This document shows, in pieces, positions 50,463 to 59,124 of a stretch of DNA of 64,000 nucleotides. The position numbers and the translations under genes are program-made. Each line of letters begins with the position of its first letter. The stretch's first letter is position 1. The stretch is from the NCBI RefSeq assembly GCF_000218235.1, contig NZ_GL945017.1:3270155-3334154 (forward strand), read 5' to 3'. This DNA is from Hallella multisaccharivorax DSM 17128. Lineage in GTDB: Bacteria > Bacteroidota > Bacteroidia > Bacteroidales > Bacteroidaceae. The notes under the pieces are model-generated. The model was given only the letters and a program-made list of their open reading frames with translations. It was not told where the DNA came from and searched no databases.

Positions 50463-51598
50463 CGCATACTGCCTTTGTTGATGATCGGATTGGCATAAAT
50501 GCCAAGGAAAATATCTTTCAATCGGTCAATGTCACAAGTGTCATATCGGTTTAACTGGTCGAAATGGCGCATAAATTCCACCTTTTCAGTCTCCTTGTAC
50601 TTGTTGTTGAACCGCTGGGTGCCGTATCGCAGATCATAAGCAATGTAGTTGTTGGGATAAAGGCGATAGGCCTCCACGATACGCCGGTCAATCAGGTGGG
50701 CCACGGCTTTGTGATACTCATTATTCGTCATTTCTTCACAAGCACGCAGCTCCACCTCTGTCAACGGCTCGCAAATCTCAAAATGAACACGTCCCTTCCG
50801 TTGAAACATCCCAGTGAGAATGCTGTTAAGGTCTTCCCCTGGCTTCTTGGTGTACCTGGCAAACTGGGACTCGTAGAGTTCCAAAGTCTTCAGAATATCA
50901 CAGGGCTCCCACTCGTAAGATACAGCCACGGGAGTGATATGGAGATCGGAAATAGCACGGAACTTGTCGTCTTGTTCACTCATGCAAAACATTTTAACGA
51001 TGCCCTGGTCGGTCCTGTCCATCCCGTCCTTTGTACGTCCGTTGCGCTGTGCAATCCAGACAGACTGATGTTTCTCACAGATAACGTAGCGGATATAGCG
51101 CGACAAATGCACCGACTTGTTGTAAAACTCCCGAAAACTGCCGCCTGGACGCTCCACCCGAAACATCTTGTTACTTTTACCGATGTCTACCATCAGCGGG
51201 TTCTGCATCAGGTTAGCGCCAAAAGTGATCTCCGTGGTGTCGAAACCGTTCTTGAAAAGGTAATACTGGAACAGGCTCGCGTCCAGCATGATGTCGCGAT
51301 GATTGGAGACATAGAGATAGCTCTCATCCTTAGAGACGCGCCCTATGCCCTCACAGGATAAGTCGCTGATGGAATGACGGATGACCTGCTCGTTCATCAC
51401 GCGCATCGTCTCTGTCTGGAAGCTCTTAATATCATGATAAGACCTGATCTTCTGACGCACCTCCTCCAGGTCGCTCTCCGGATAGACATACAAGGCAAGA
51501 AAGGGAAAAGAAGCATTGCCCGCGATTCGATTCATCGCCGCCGGTATCTCCGAGTCAGTGTATGGACGTATATCATCAAACTCTGTATGGTTCATCAT
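50459..51598 (-). CDS. PlsC/GPAT-like acyltransferase of the polyene-type cluster
   Basis: A 379-residue protein without signal peptide. The acyltransferase motif appears as YVSNHRDIMLDASLF (His100, Asp106), followed by a second block with GKSNKMFRVERPG and a third, SVWIAQRNGRTKDG. The layout resembles glycerol-phosphate acyltransferases, with one extra residue between His and Asp compared with HX4D. It probably joins an acyl chain to a lipid or glycolipid anchor. It starts ATGATG directly after the esterase stop and overlaps the MMPL start by 4 bp. The acceptor is unknown. Confidence 0.78.
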   Translation of the reverse strand: MMNHTEFDDIRPYTDSEIPAAMNRIAGNASFPFLALYVYPESDLEEVRQKIRSYHDIKSFQTETMRVMNEQVIRHSISDLSCEGIGRVSKDESYLYVSNHRDIMLDASLFQYYLFKNGFDTTEITFGANLMQNPLMVDIGKSNKMFRVERPGGSFREFYNKSVHLSRYIRYVICEKHQSVWIAQRNGRTKDGMDRTDQGIVKMFCMSEQDDKFRAISDLHITPVAVSYEWEPCDILKTLELYESQFARYTKKPGEDLNSILTGMFQRKGRVHFEICEPLTEVELRACEEMTNNEYHKAVAHLIDRRIVEAYRLYPNNYIAYDLRYGTQRFNNKYKETEKVEFMRHFDQLNRYDTCDIDRLKDIFLGIYANPIINKGSMR

Positions 51599-51599
51599 C

Positions 51600-52457
51600 T
51601 TATAAGATTTTTATTGTTTTCAGCCAACCTATCAACGCATTCTTCCATTGCCTCGACTCCACTGAGCCCTTCTCTTCAGACGCCCCGAAGCCATGACCGC
51701 CGGTGTGATACTGAATATAGACGTGCGGCACGCCTTTCGTGGTGAGCGCTGAATCCAGCAATTCCGCATTGTGAGGATGAACAATAGGGTCGTCCTTGCA
51801 ATTGATCAAGAACACAGGGGGACAGCCCTGAGGCACATGCCGCTCCATGGAGAGAGCCTCGCAAAGAGTCTTGTTACATGTCCTGCTGTCTCCAAGCAAC
51901 CCCCGACGCGACCGTTTGTGGACGCAAGGATCTACAAAACTCACCACAGGATAGACCGATACGACGAAAGCTGGCCACTCCTTCCTTGGTAACAACTCCA
52001 CTGAACACATCGCCAAGTGTCCCCCTGCCGAGAAGCCCATGACACCGATTTTGGTACTGTCAATCCGAAATTGTGAAGCATGGGAACGAACATACCTCAT
52101 TGATTGCCGCAAGTCGTTGAGCGCGTCGGGATGGCGATTGCCTCTGAACAGGAGTCGGAAATGAGTGACGAAGGCCGGCACATAAGCCGTCCGGTAACGC
52201 AAGACAAACGCCGAGATGCCCTGCCCGTTGAGCCAACGCGCTGTCTTACTGCCCTCATTCTCCATATCGTGCCAGAAATAACTGCCTCCAGGACAAATGA
52301 TAACGGCTGGCGAAGAAGGCTTCTTCACCAGATAAGGAGTGAGCTCTACGCGATGTCGCACGTTGGTATTCTCCCATATATTGACTTGCGCCCTACACCA
52401 GGACATAGAGGTAAGCAGGATGAAAATGATGGTTACTATCTTCTTATCTACAGTCAT
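51600..52457 (-). CDS. Secreted alpha/beta-hydrolase (esterase/lipase-like)
   Basis: This 285-residue protein has a signal peptide ending MSWCRAQ. Hydrolase signs are the oxyanion segment VIICPGGSY, the nucleophile elbow GFSAGG with Ser143, the acid in NCKDDPIVHPHN and the base His in GGHGFGA. It resembles acetyl-esterase or xylan-esterase-like proteins that are common in PULs, but here it lies inside the biosynthetic operon (15 bp after the GT2-acyltransferase, 1 bp before an acyltransferase). It could remove or edit an acyl group on the periplasmic side. The Cys in the signal region (SWCRAQ) could even be a lipobox, though the context is poor. Confidence 0.8.
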   Translation of the reverse strand: MTVDKKIVTIIFILLTSMSWCRAQVNIWENTNVRHRVELTPYLVKKPSSPAVIICPGGSYFWHDMENEGSKTARWLNGQGISAFVLRYRTAYVPAFVTHFRLLFRGNRHPDALNDLRQSMRYVRSHASQFRIDSTKIGVMGFSAGGHLAMCSVELLPRKEWPAFVVSVYPVVSFVDPCVHKRSRRGLLGDSRTCNKTLCEALSMERHVPQGCPPVFLINCKDDPIVHPHNAELLDSALTTKGVPHVYIQYHTGGHGFGASEEKGSVESRQWKNALIGWLKTIKIL

Positions 52458-52472
52458 GTGCTATCCATTTAA

Positions 52473-53990
52473 TCAGACGTCCTGCTCCATGCGGTCAGAA
52501 ATCTCCCTAAAATGCCGGATATACAACTTCCGGAAACGCTTGGTCTGCAGCCGCACATCCCCTATTTTCTTCAATTCTTCCTGCGTGTAAGGCCGGTTCA
52601 CTTCAACATAGACGGGACTCTTCTCCATGTGATATGTTTTCTTTTTCAACACTCTGCCAGTACCATAAAGAAACATTGGGACAATGTCAATGCCTAATTG
52701 TTCTGCTACAAAGAACGCACCTTTATGGAATACTCCTATCTTCCCATCCCGCGAACGGGTCCCTTCAGGGAAGATGGCAATGTTATAGCCTCTCTCCACC
52801 AATGAGCGGAACCTTGGCAGAAGCTCTTCTATGCCCTCCGTAACAGGGTAATACTCGGCATGCCTAATCAGAAAACCATAGAACGGATTGTGCCAAACCC
52901 AGTTGTTAGTTAAGAAGATGACCTTCGGAGTAAGGGAGAGAAGGTAGATCAAATCGAAGTGTGACTGATGGTTACAAATCAGAATGGAAGGACGATTGAA
53001 GTCTACATTCTTATCGATTTGATAAGAAAGACGGGCCCCAGGCACCCCTATGCGAAGTGTGATCAACCGCGCCACCCGATAGATGAGCATGTGCAGATGC
53101 CACTTTTTCTTCTCAGTCATTCCCCCGCATTTCACGTAGAGCCATACCCACGGAGTGATGAAGACGAACATCATGATGGAGAAAAACGTGGCCGACAACA
53201 CTGTACGGAAAAGCGTCGCCACCTTTCTGAACACCCAAAGTGGCAAGCCATAGACAACAGCCAGACAGCAAAGCACTGTGTTGAGGATGGTGATGCGAAG
53301 GAAATCCACCACAGGGCGGAAATGACTGACACGTTCTTCCCTGGGCGGATAATAGACATCGATGGGGATGGCGTGTATCTTTATGCCATGCCACGATGCG
53401 AAAACGAGGAGTTCCAGCTCGGCCTCGTAGCGCGAAGTCAGCATCCGATAACCATAAAGCTTCTTCAAAGGGTAAAGACGAAAGCCTGTCTGCGTGTCGG
53501 GTAAAGCATGCAGTGTCTCGACGAAGAACCAGAAATTGGAGAACTTATTGGCAAAAGAGCTGCCCGGCGGACGGTCTGCACCGCTGATGTTCCTTCTTCC
53601 CAAGATAAGCGTCCCCGGCCATTTTTTGTTGGCTTCTAAGAATGCAGGGATATCCTTCGCTAAGTGCTGGCCATCGGCATCCATCGTAATGGCATAGGCA
53701 AAGCCATCGCTGAGCGCCTGACGGAAGCCTTGTTTCAAGGCGTAACCCTTGCCGCGGTTGCGCCGATAGGCGACCAGCCGAATACCATCTATAGCTGCAA
53801 GAGCCTCGCTTGTACCGTCATCGCTGCCATCGTCCACCACATAGACATCGCCACAATAGTCCAGTGCCTTTCTGACCACACAGTCAATCGTCCCCACATT
53901 ATTATATGTAGGGATGATGATGCAAATGGCTCTGTCGTGCAAAGCCTGTCTGACCGCTTCTTGATCAGTCGGGAAGTTCTGTACCGTCAT
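52473..53990 (-). CDS. Fused GT2 glycosyltransferase and lysophospholipid-type acyltransferase
   Basis: This 505-residue protein has an N-terminal dolichyl-phosphate-mannose-synthase-like GT2 domain (about 20-240), with IIIPTYNNVGTIDCVV, VVDDGSDDGTSE and TMDADGQH. Membrane segments follow (about 235-290), then a PlsC-type acyltransferase with CNHQSHFD (HX4D, about 338-343) and FPEGTRSRDGKIGVFHKGAF. This fusion is characteristic of Bacteroidetes flexirubin and aryl-polyene clusters, where it would help build the glycolipid-like anchor. It overlaps the preceding small periplasmic gene by 26 bp. Confidence 0.9.
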   Translation of the reverse strand: MTVQNFPTDQEAVRQALHDRAICIIIPTYNNVGTIDCVVRKALDYCGDVYVVDDGSDDGTSEALAAIDGIRLVAYRRNRGKGYALKQGFRQALSDGFAYAITMDADGQHLAKDIPAFLEANKKWPGTLILGRRNISGADRPPGSSFANKFSNFWFFVETLHALPDTQTGFRLYPLKKLYGYRMLTSRYEAELELLVFASWHGIKIHAIPIDVYYPPREERVSHFRPVVDFLRITILNTVLCCLAVVYGLPLWVFRKVATLFRTVLSATFFSIMMFVFITPWVWLYVKCGGMTEKKKWHLHMLIYRVARLITLRIGVPGARLSYQIDKNVDFNRPSILICNHQSHFDLIYLLSLTPKVIFLTNNWVWHNPFYGFLIRHAEYYPVTEGIEELLPRFRSLVERGYNIAIFPEGTRSRDGKIGVFHKGAFFVAEQLGIDIVPMFLYGTGRVLKKKTYHMEKSPVYVEVNRPYTQEELKKIGDVRLQTKRFRKLYIRHFREISDRMEQDV

Positions 53991-54414
53991 TGTCTTGGTC
54001 CTGAGAGTTGTCTATTGGGGTAAATGTATATTTAATCTTGTACCTCTCATCCATCCATTGGGTTTGTCCTTGTTTCAGAGCATGCAGTACGTGCTTCAAG
54101 TCAGCCTCCAACACCTTTCTGATATACCATTTGTCCATCATAGCCATGACATCGCGCAGTCTCAACTGATCATCTTTGATGCTGTAAACGAAATCGAGCG
54201 CCGACACACCAAACTCGTTGACGATGGCTCCCTTGATGGAGTCCTCGTCCTGCAAGAGCATGCAGAGCCCCGTGAGTTGTCCCTTCGGCGTCTCAATGAA
54301 TGCATTGTAGAGCTGCCTGTCGCCGTCATGAGTCGGAAAGGAATGTTGGGCGTCGGCGCCTTGCGACAGAAAAAGACAGAGCAGCAGACTAATGTAAGCT
54401 AAAGTTCTTTGCAT
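53965..54414 (-). CDS. Small periplasmic protein of the polyene-type cluster
   Basis: This 149-residue protein has a signal peptide ending GADAQ. The rest (QLTGLCMLLQDEDSIKGAIV, then NEFGVSALDFVYSIKDDQLR) resembles the small periplasmic or lipoprotein component next to LolA in aryl-polyene clusters (DUF3261-like), which supports product transfer across the envelope. It overlaps LolA and the GT2-acyltransferase by 26 bp each, so the three are translationally linked. The family match is loose. Confidence 0.7.
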   Translation of the reverse strand: MQRTLAYISLLLCLFLSQGADAQHSFPTHDGDRQLYNAFIETPKGQLTGLCMLLQDEDSIKGAIVNEFGVSALDFVYSIKDDQLRLRDVMAMMDKWYIRKVLEADLKHVLHALKQGQTQWMDERYKIKYTFTPIDNSQDQDNDGTELPD

Positions 54415-55012
54415 GGACAGGTGTGTTTACTTCCTGGTTTTTCAGGACTATAGAGGTAGCGTCACCATTCTTGTCAATCATCTTCACACCGCTGACAAGT
54501 GATTTCCGCATATCAAAATAGATGACAATGGTTTTGAACATCTGCTTCATCGGGTTCTTTTTGGGCATCAGAATGGCTTTCCAACTGTCGCCTTCACCTT
54601 GCAGAGACACAGAGAAATCGCGGCTGTTGGATACGCAGGTCCCCATGACACTACTCATCATGATGCGTGTGATCTCCTTAAACAATTTGCTCTGGGCCAC
54701 GTCAATCGTATTGCTTCCCTGCGTGTTCTTCATCCAAACTGTATTCCCGTTGAGAATAAACACATAGCGATAAGGCGACGTGTACTCCCATCTCAGTTTG
54801 TCGGGCCTGCTGTAGGCCATTCGTCCATGCGACACCATCTGACTCCTGAGCATCTTCAATGTCTTGGTCTGCACAAAGTCGGCCTGTAGGCTCTTCATTT
54901 GCGCAGCTGCGGCGTTGATGCGCTGACGCACCTCCGGCTCCGTATAATTCTGGGCGAGAACGGCCGTCAGCGACAGCCACAACAGCCCTATCATCAAAAT
55001 ATATCTTCTCAT
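54389..55012 (-). CDS. LolA-like outer-membrane carrier
   Basis: This 207-residue protein has a signal peptide ending AVLAQ. The LolA fold is suggested by MKSLQADFVQTKTLKMLRSQ, HGRMAYSRPDKLRWEYTSPY and IVIYFDMRKSLVSGVKMIDK. In aryl-polyene clusters such a protein is thought to carry the hydrophobic product across the periplasm between the MMPL exporter and the outer membrane. It follows the small transporter by 30 bp. Confidence 0.88.
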   Translation of the reverse strand: MRRYILMIGLLWLSLTAVLAQNYTEPEVRQRINAAAAQMKSLQADFVQTKTLKMLRSQMVSHGRMAYSRPDKLRWEYTSPYRYVFILNGNTVWMKNTQGSNTIDVAQSKLFKEITRIMMSSVMGTCVSNSRDFSVSLQGEGDSWKAILMPKKNPMKQMFKTIVIYFDMRKSLVSGVKMIDKNGDATSIVLKNQEVNTPVHAKNFSLH

Positions 55013-55042
55013 TTTATCCTTCTATCAACTGATCACCATCTC

Positions 55043-55399
55043 TTATTTTACGATAAGGCAGCATCCCGCCATAATCAATGCCACTCCCATCCATCTGTAA
55101 ACCGACACCGTCTCATGAAAGCACAAGATGGCGGCCACCATACCGAACACATAACTCAACGAGCCTAACGGGTAGGCCACGCTCAGCGGAAACACCTTCA
55201 ACATGTACATCCACAGCAGTGAGGCCAACAGAAAACAAAGTCCACAAGCAGCAAACTGCCAATTGGTCAGCATACTTCCCCAGAAAGCCCACGTCCATTC
55301 AAAGGACTTCATCCTCATCAAGGCATACTTCAGAAACACCTGACCACCTGCCAATAAAGCGCTTTGGGCAATCGCAAGGGGTAGAACTCTCCACATCAT
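55043..55399 (-). CDS. Small EamA/SMR-type four-helix membrane transporter
   Basis: This 118-residue protein has four hydrophobic segments, beginning MMWRVLPLAIAQSALLAGGQ and containing PLSVAYPLGSLSYVFGMVAA, a pattern of EamA/SMR proteins such as the ArnE/ArnF flippase subunits. The frame is open further upstream inside the ketosynthase, but the ATGATG at 55399 overlaps the KS stop (ATGA) and gives a normal membrane start. Its place in the operon suggests flipping of a lipid-linked intermediate, or efflux. Substrate unknown. Confidence 0.75.
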   Translation of the reverse strand: MMWRVLPLAIAQSALLAGGQVFLKYALMRMKSFEWTWAFWGSMLTNWQFAACGLCFLLASLLWMYMLKVFPLSVAYPLGSLSYVFGMVAAILCFHETVSVYRWMGVALIMAGCCLIVK

Positions 55400-57162
55400 C
55401 TTCTTTCGTTCAATCGCAGTACTTGTACTTCTGAGCATACGTCGGGCCGTGCGGGCTGCCCCATGCGCTGCAGAAGGATGTTGAACAACGGTGTGCTCTC
55501 GTCGTGGCACCCCACCAAGACCGACCGGCACCGGCCCAGACGCAACAGCAAACGTGCCTGATAGGTTGCCCATTCCATCGACTCTCCGCCTTGTGAGAAG
55601 GTGCTGTTGAAGCCGTGACAACGAAGATGAATGGCAATCAGGCTACTGAGCGTGTTATGAGTGCTCTGCATGAAATAGGTCGGTTTCAGCGTATCCTCGT
55701 CGTCTGTCAACTGTTGCAACAGCCGCTCGCTGTATTCCAGACATCCCCACTCTGTGCCCGTGATGATGGCTTCGGGTTCGTCAAGTCCCGCGGCAGCAAG
55801 GGCCTGAAGTGACGTGAGCAGCGTACTCTTCATCAGTTTGCCCATACGTCGGACCTCCATAGGCTTGACAAACTTCTTGATGTCGTCCAAAGCCGCCACG
55901 CCCTTGCTAACTACACTTGCCGCCACCTCTATTTCCTCGTCTCCGCGCATTGCCACAACATCCTCACCACAGGATTGACTTGAGAGAATGAGTGTGGAGT
56001 CGTTGCCGCCAAAGCCAAACGAGTTGACCATCACATGGTCAAGGCAAATGCCGGAGAGTCCCATTGTAGGGAAAAAGCCATTAGCCATAACCGAGTGGAA
56101 TCCCTTATTGGCAGGCACAAAATTTCCTTGCATGGCGAGAATGCTGATCACTGTCGAGACGGCTCCCGAAGCGCTCGTCGTGTGTCCGGTAAAGCCTTTC
56201 GTGCTCGACACCAACGGTTCTGCACCGGCAAAGACCTTGCGGATAGCCACTGTCTCGCTGGCATCGTTGTTGGGTGTTCCCGTCCCGTGGGCATGCACCC
56301 ACTGTATATCCTCAGCACGCAGTTGCGCCATTGTCAGTGCCTTCCGCATGGAAAGCTGCGCACCCAAGTCATCGGGCGACGATGCCGTCTGGTGATAGGC
56401 ATCGCACGCATTGCCATAACCGGCAAGCCATGCGTCCACTGTAGCGCCACGCCTCAACGCCGCTTCCTCACGCTCCAACACAACGTAGGCTGCGCCCTCA
56501 CCTAAGTTAAGCCCAGCTCTGTCAGCATCAAAGGGCCTGCACGCCTGGTGATCAAGAATCATCAGCGCATTGAAACCATTAAGGTGAAACTTGGAAAGTG
56601 CCTCCGTGCCCCCAGCCACAACGATATCGGCATCGCCCGCCTTCAGCATCTCTGCACCAAGAATAAGGGCGTTGGCAGCTGAGGAACAGGCCGTAGAGAA
56701 GGTCGTGAAGTCGCTGAAAACGCTGAAGTAACCGGCGATGTCAGCGGTGCAGCTGCCACACTGGTGATGCTTGAGACACTCATCGTCCTCACTGCCATTT
56801 ATCATCGAAGCAAAACGTTGTTCGGTGATGTCCATCCCTGCCACGGTAGTTCCCGATATCAGTACGGTGCGTAAAGCTTTCACTTTTGGCAGGCGGGCCT
56901 GATCAAGAGCCTGTCTCACAGCCTCTATACCTAAGAGTGCGGTGCGGCTTATAGTGTCTGTCACCGGTATGCCGAGCCGAGTCTTTAAATCGCCATTGGA
57001 GAGCTTCACCTCTCCCACCGGCAACTCCTGAAGGACAGAGTCCAGGAAGCGCATCTGCCCGATGCCCCCGTGGTTGGCGCGGAGTGCAGCAGCTACAGTG
57101 TTCTTGTCGGTGCCGATGGCACAGACAATGCCCTCACCAGTAATGACGATACGGCTGCCCAT
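55396..57162 (-). CDS. Ketosynthase fused to a second KS-like C-terminal domain
   Basis: This 588-residue protein has a complete ketosynthase (about 1-395) with catalytic Cys159 in TFSTACSSA, His292 in VHAHGTGTP and His327 in GFTGHTTSASG, so it should be active in condensation. Residues of about 405-588 (GKLMKSTLLTSLQALAAAGL, ITGTEWGCLEYSERLL, FMQSTHNTLSSLIAIHLRCH, STFSQGGESMEWA) match the 'beta-ketoacyl synthase, N-terminal-like' family that is usually a separate protein in aryl-polyene clusters. It starts directly after the ACP stop with no gap and overlaps the small transporter by 4 bp. Confidence 0.88.
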   Translation of the reverse strand: MGSRIVITGEGIVCAIGTDKNTVAAALRANHGGIGQMRFLDSVLQELPVGEVKLSNGDLKTRLGIPVTDTISRTALLGIEAVRQALDQARLPKVKALRTVLISGTTVAGMDITEQRFASMINGSEDDECLKHHQCGSCTADIAGYFSVFSDFTTFSTACSSAANALILGAEMLKAGDADIVVAGGTEALSKFHLNGFNALMILDHQACRPFDADRAGLNLGEGAAYVVLEREEAALRRGATVDAWLAGYGNACDAYHQTASSPDDLGAQLSMRKALTMAQLRAEDIQWVHAHGTGTPNNDASETVAIRKVFAGAEPLVSSTKGFTGHTTSASGAVSTVISILAMQGNFVPANKGFHSVMANGFFPTMGLSGICLDHVMVNSFGFGGNDSTLILSSQSCGEDVVAMRGDEEIEVAASVVSKGVAALDDIKKFVKPMEVRRMGKLMKSTLLTSLQALAAAGLDEPEAIITGTEWGCLEYSERLLQQLTDDEDTLKPTYFMQSTHNTLSSLIAIHLRCHGFNSTFSQGGESMEWATYQARLLLRLGRCRSVLVGCHDESTPLFNILLQRMGQPARPDVCSEVQVLRLNERR

Positions 57163-57420
57163 CTACTTTCTCCGGTTTTTACTCACGTATTCGGCCATAG
57201 TGCGTACACTCTTGAAAATAGCCTTTCCCTCCGAAGCGTTCGCCAGCCGGATGCCATAGCGTTTCTCCATGAGGACGATGAGCTCCAAGGCGTCTATCGA
57301 GTCCAACCCAAGGCCTTCGCTGAACAGAGGTGCGTCGGCATCTATGTCTTCCGGATGCATATCCTCAAGGTTCAGCGCTTCGATAATCTCTTTCTTTATT
57401 TCTTCTATCAGCTCTTCCAT
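57163..57420 (-). CDS. Acyl carrier protein between the two ketosynthases
   Basis: An 85-residue protein with the attachment Ser41 in GLGLDSIDALEL, the canonical DSxDxxE pattern. The frame is open up to a TTG at 57438, but the ATG at 57420 (MEELIEEIKKEII) lies just after the upstream ketosynthase stop and is preferred. It is probably the chain-extension ACP serving the flanking ketosynthases, while the ACP at 47425 serves the ligase. Confidence 0.88.
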   Translation of the reverse strand: MEELIEEIKKEIIEALNLEDMHPEDIDADAPLFSEGLGLDSIDALELIVLMEKRYGIRLANASEGKAIFKSVRTMAEYVSKNRRK

Positions 57421-57421
57421 A

Positions 57422-59122
57422 TCAGCTATTATGTTCAATTAAATAAATGTCTGCTTCAAATTCGTCTTCCGCTCCACATTCGAGCCATCCTCCTATCACG
57501 CTTCTGGTTGCGGTATCCAGGAAGGCTGAGCGTACGATCTGCCCTATCAGCGCATCATCTTTCTCAGGAATGCTGTAGTAAGCCGTCTCACCATGGTAAT
57601 GGTTGCGGATGGCCACCTCTCCCGTCACGATATTTGGCAACGTGTAGACAAACCGCTCAGGACTCGGAAAATAATTGTCCGCGTCCTTGATAGAATCATA
57701 GAAAGCTTTGTCGGCAACGACTGATCCGCTGTGCCCGATGAAGACAATGGCTCTGTCACTCCGCCCTTTCTCGGAAGACTTCTTCCCCTCAGCACGCAGC
57801 AAGAGCTCAGTGGCGACAAAGCCCAATCGGCTCAGCATGTCCATCTTGTAGAAACGGGAGTAGTCGCCCACATACGTTTTATAAAGCTCCGTGAGCAGCT
57901 GCCGGCCTGAGGAACACGTCTTGAGCTTCTTGCCATTCACCATCACACGGGCAGACGAAAGCTGCACATGAAGCGTCTTTCTCAGACTGGGCAAGGACAG
58001 AATGGCCTCGGCGTTGCCACGGTTTTTCGTCATCAGTACAGCTACATTGCAACCGCCAAAGCCTGAAAGCATCTTGACAAAGCTCTGGCCTTTAATTTCT
58101 TTCACTCCTTCACTGCTCACCTTTATCTTCCCCGACACACCTCTCTCCGCAAATCCTTTCGTAGGAAGCACCACGCCATGGTCGAGGGCTTGCATTGAAA
58201 TGATGGTCTCCACGAGGCCACAGGCACCCATGGTGTGACCATAGCAACCCTTCAGACCATTGACCGGAACAGCTGACAAGCCGGCCCGTTCAATAGCCAC
58301 CGACTCCATCTGATCGTTGAACAGCGTCGCCGTGCCGTGAGCATTGATGAAACCAATGTCCGACAACGGCACGCCATCGGTGACCTCACACAAGACCATA
58401 GCAGCTCCCAGGCCTTCCTTAGAGGGCGAGCCGAGGTGGTAAGCGTCGTTTCGCTGAGCGCCCTTACTAAGAAACCACCCGCACCCTGCCGTACGTCCGA
58501 GGACCATCGTAGCTACGGCTTCGCCAAGATTGAGCCCCATGCGGTCGATGTCGAAAGGTCGACAAGGCCCCGAAGACATGGCTTTGAGCGACTGGAATCC
58601 GGAAATGATGAACTTGCTCTGGCACTCCACACCGCAGACAATGGCGCGGTCGCAGGCATCGGTCTCTATCAGTCTCTGCGCAAGGATGAGCGCTGACAGA
58701 CCTGAGACGCAGGCGTTGTCAACGACGATAGGAGTCGTTGTCAGCCTCAAAGCCTTGGCTATCATCACGGCACTGCTGATGGGGAGCACGCGCTCCGAGA
58801 CTGTATCCGTGCCAAGAAGCTCTATGTTGCCTTTGGTCGTACTCAGCACGAGCACTGTCCGTTCACGCTTCGGGGAGAGGTCTATGCCCGACATCGCGTC
58901 ATGAATGGAAGCCAGTGCCAGCGACTCTAAACGTGTCAGTCCGTCTTTCCGCACATGGGCTAAGAGACCTTCGTCAAACAGTGAGGCCATGAAAGTTCCG
59001 GGGATTTCCCAGTGCTCCTGCCATGCTCTGACACCACTTCTTCCCTGCGACACCGCCGCGTAGTTGGTTGCGGCAGTGTCGCCCAAAGGTGAGATGATGC
59101 TGTATGATAAGACGGAAACCAT
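57422..59122 (-). CDS. Ketosynthase with unusual C-terminal extension
   Basis: A 566-residue protein from the ATG at 59122, which lies 2 bp after the upstream stop; the TTG at 59143 is less likely. KS residues are Cys138 in VDNACVSGLSA, His262 in INAHGTATLFND and His296 in GCYGHTMGACG. After about residue 370, about 190 residues follow (SARVMVNGKKLKTCSSGRQL; FIGHSGSVVADKAFYDSIKD; FVYTLPNIVTGEVAIRNHYH). They look like a compact KS-N-like or thiolase-fold domain without the catalytic triad. The C-terminal YTLPNIVTGEVAIR motif recalls the small 'KS-like' partners in aryl-polyene clusters. Adjacent genes: acyltransferase (upstream) and ACP (downstream). Confidence 0.85.
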   Translation of the reverse strand: MVSVLSYSIISPLGDTAATNYAAVSQGRSGVRAWQEHWEIPGTFMASLFDEGLLAHVRKDGLTRLESLALASIHDAMSGIDLSPKRERTVLVLSTTKGNIELLGTDTVSERVLPISSAVMIAKALRLTTTPIVVDNACVSGLSALILAQRLIETDACDRAIVCGVECQSKFIISGFQSLKAMSSGPCRPFDIDRMGLNLGEAVATMVLGRTAGCGWFLSKGAQRNDAYHLGSPSKEGLGAAMVLCEVTDGVPLSDIGFINAHGTATLFNDQMESVAIERAGLSAVPVNGLKGCYGHTMGACGLVETIISMQALDHGVVLPTKGFAERGVSGKIKVSSEGVKEIKGQSFVKMLSGFGGCNVAVLMTKNRGNAEAILSLPSLRKTLHVQLSSARVMVNGKKLKTCSSGRQLLTELYKTYVGDYSRFYKMDMLSRLGFVATELLLRAEGKKSSEKGRSDRAIVFIGHSGSVVADKAFYDSIKDADNYFPSPERFVYTLPNIVTGEVAIRNHYHGETAYYSIPEKDDALIGQIVRSAFLDTATRSVIGGWLECGAEDEFEADIYLIEHNS

Positions 59123-59124
59123 AT

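Noticed and set aside
55043..55621. 192-residue version of the small transporter gene
   Set aside because: The first 74 residues are out-of-frame ketosynthase sequence; the ATGATG at 55399 with ATGA overlap is the natural start.
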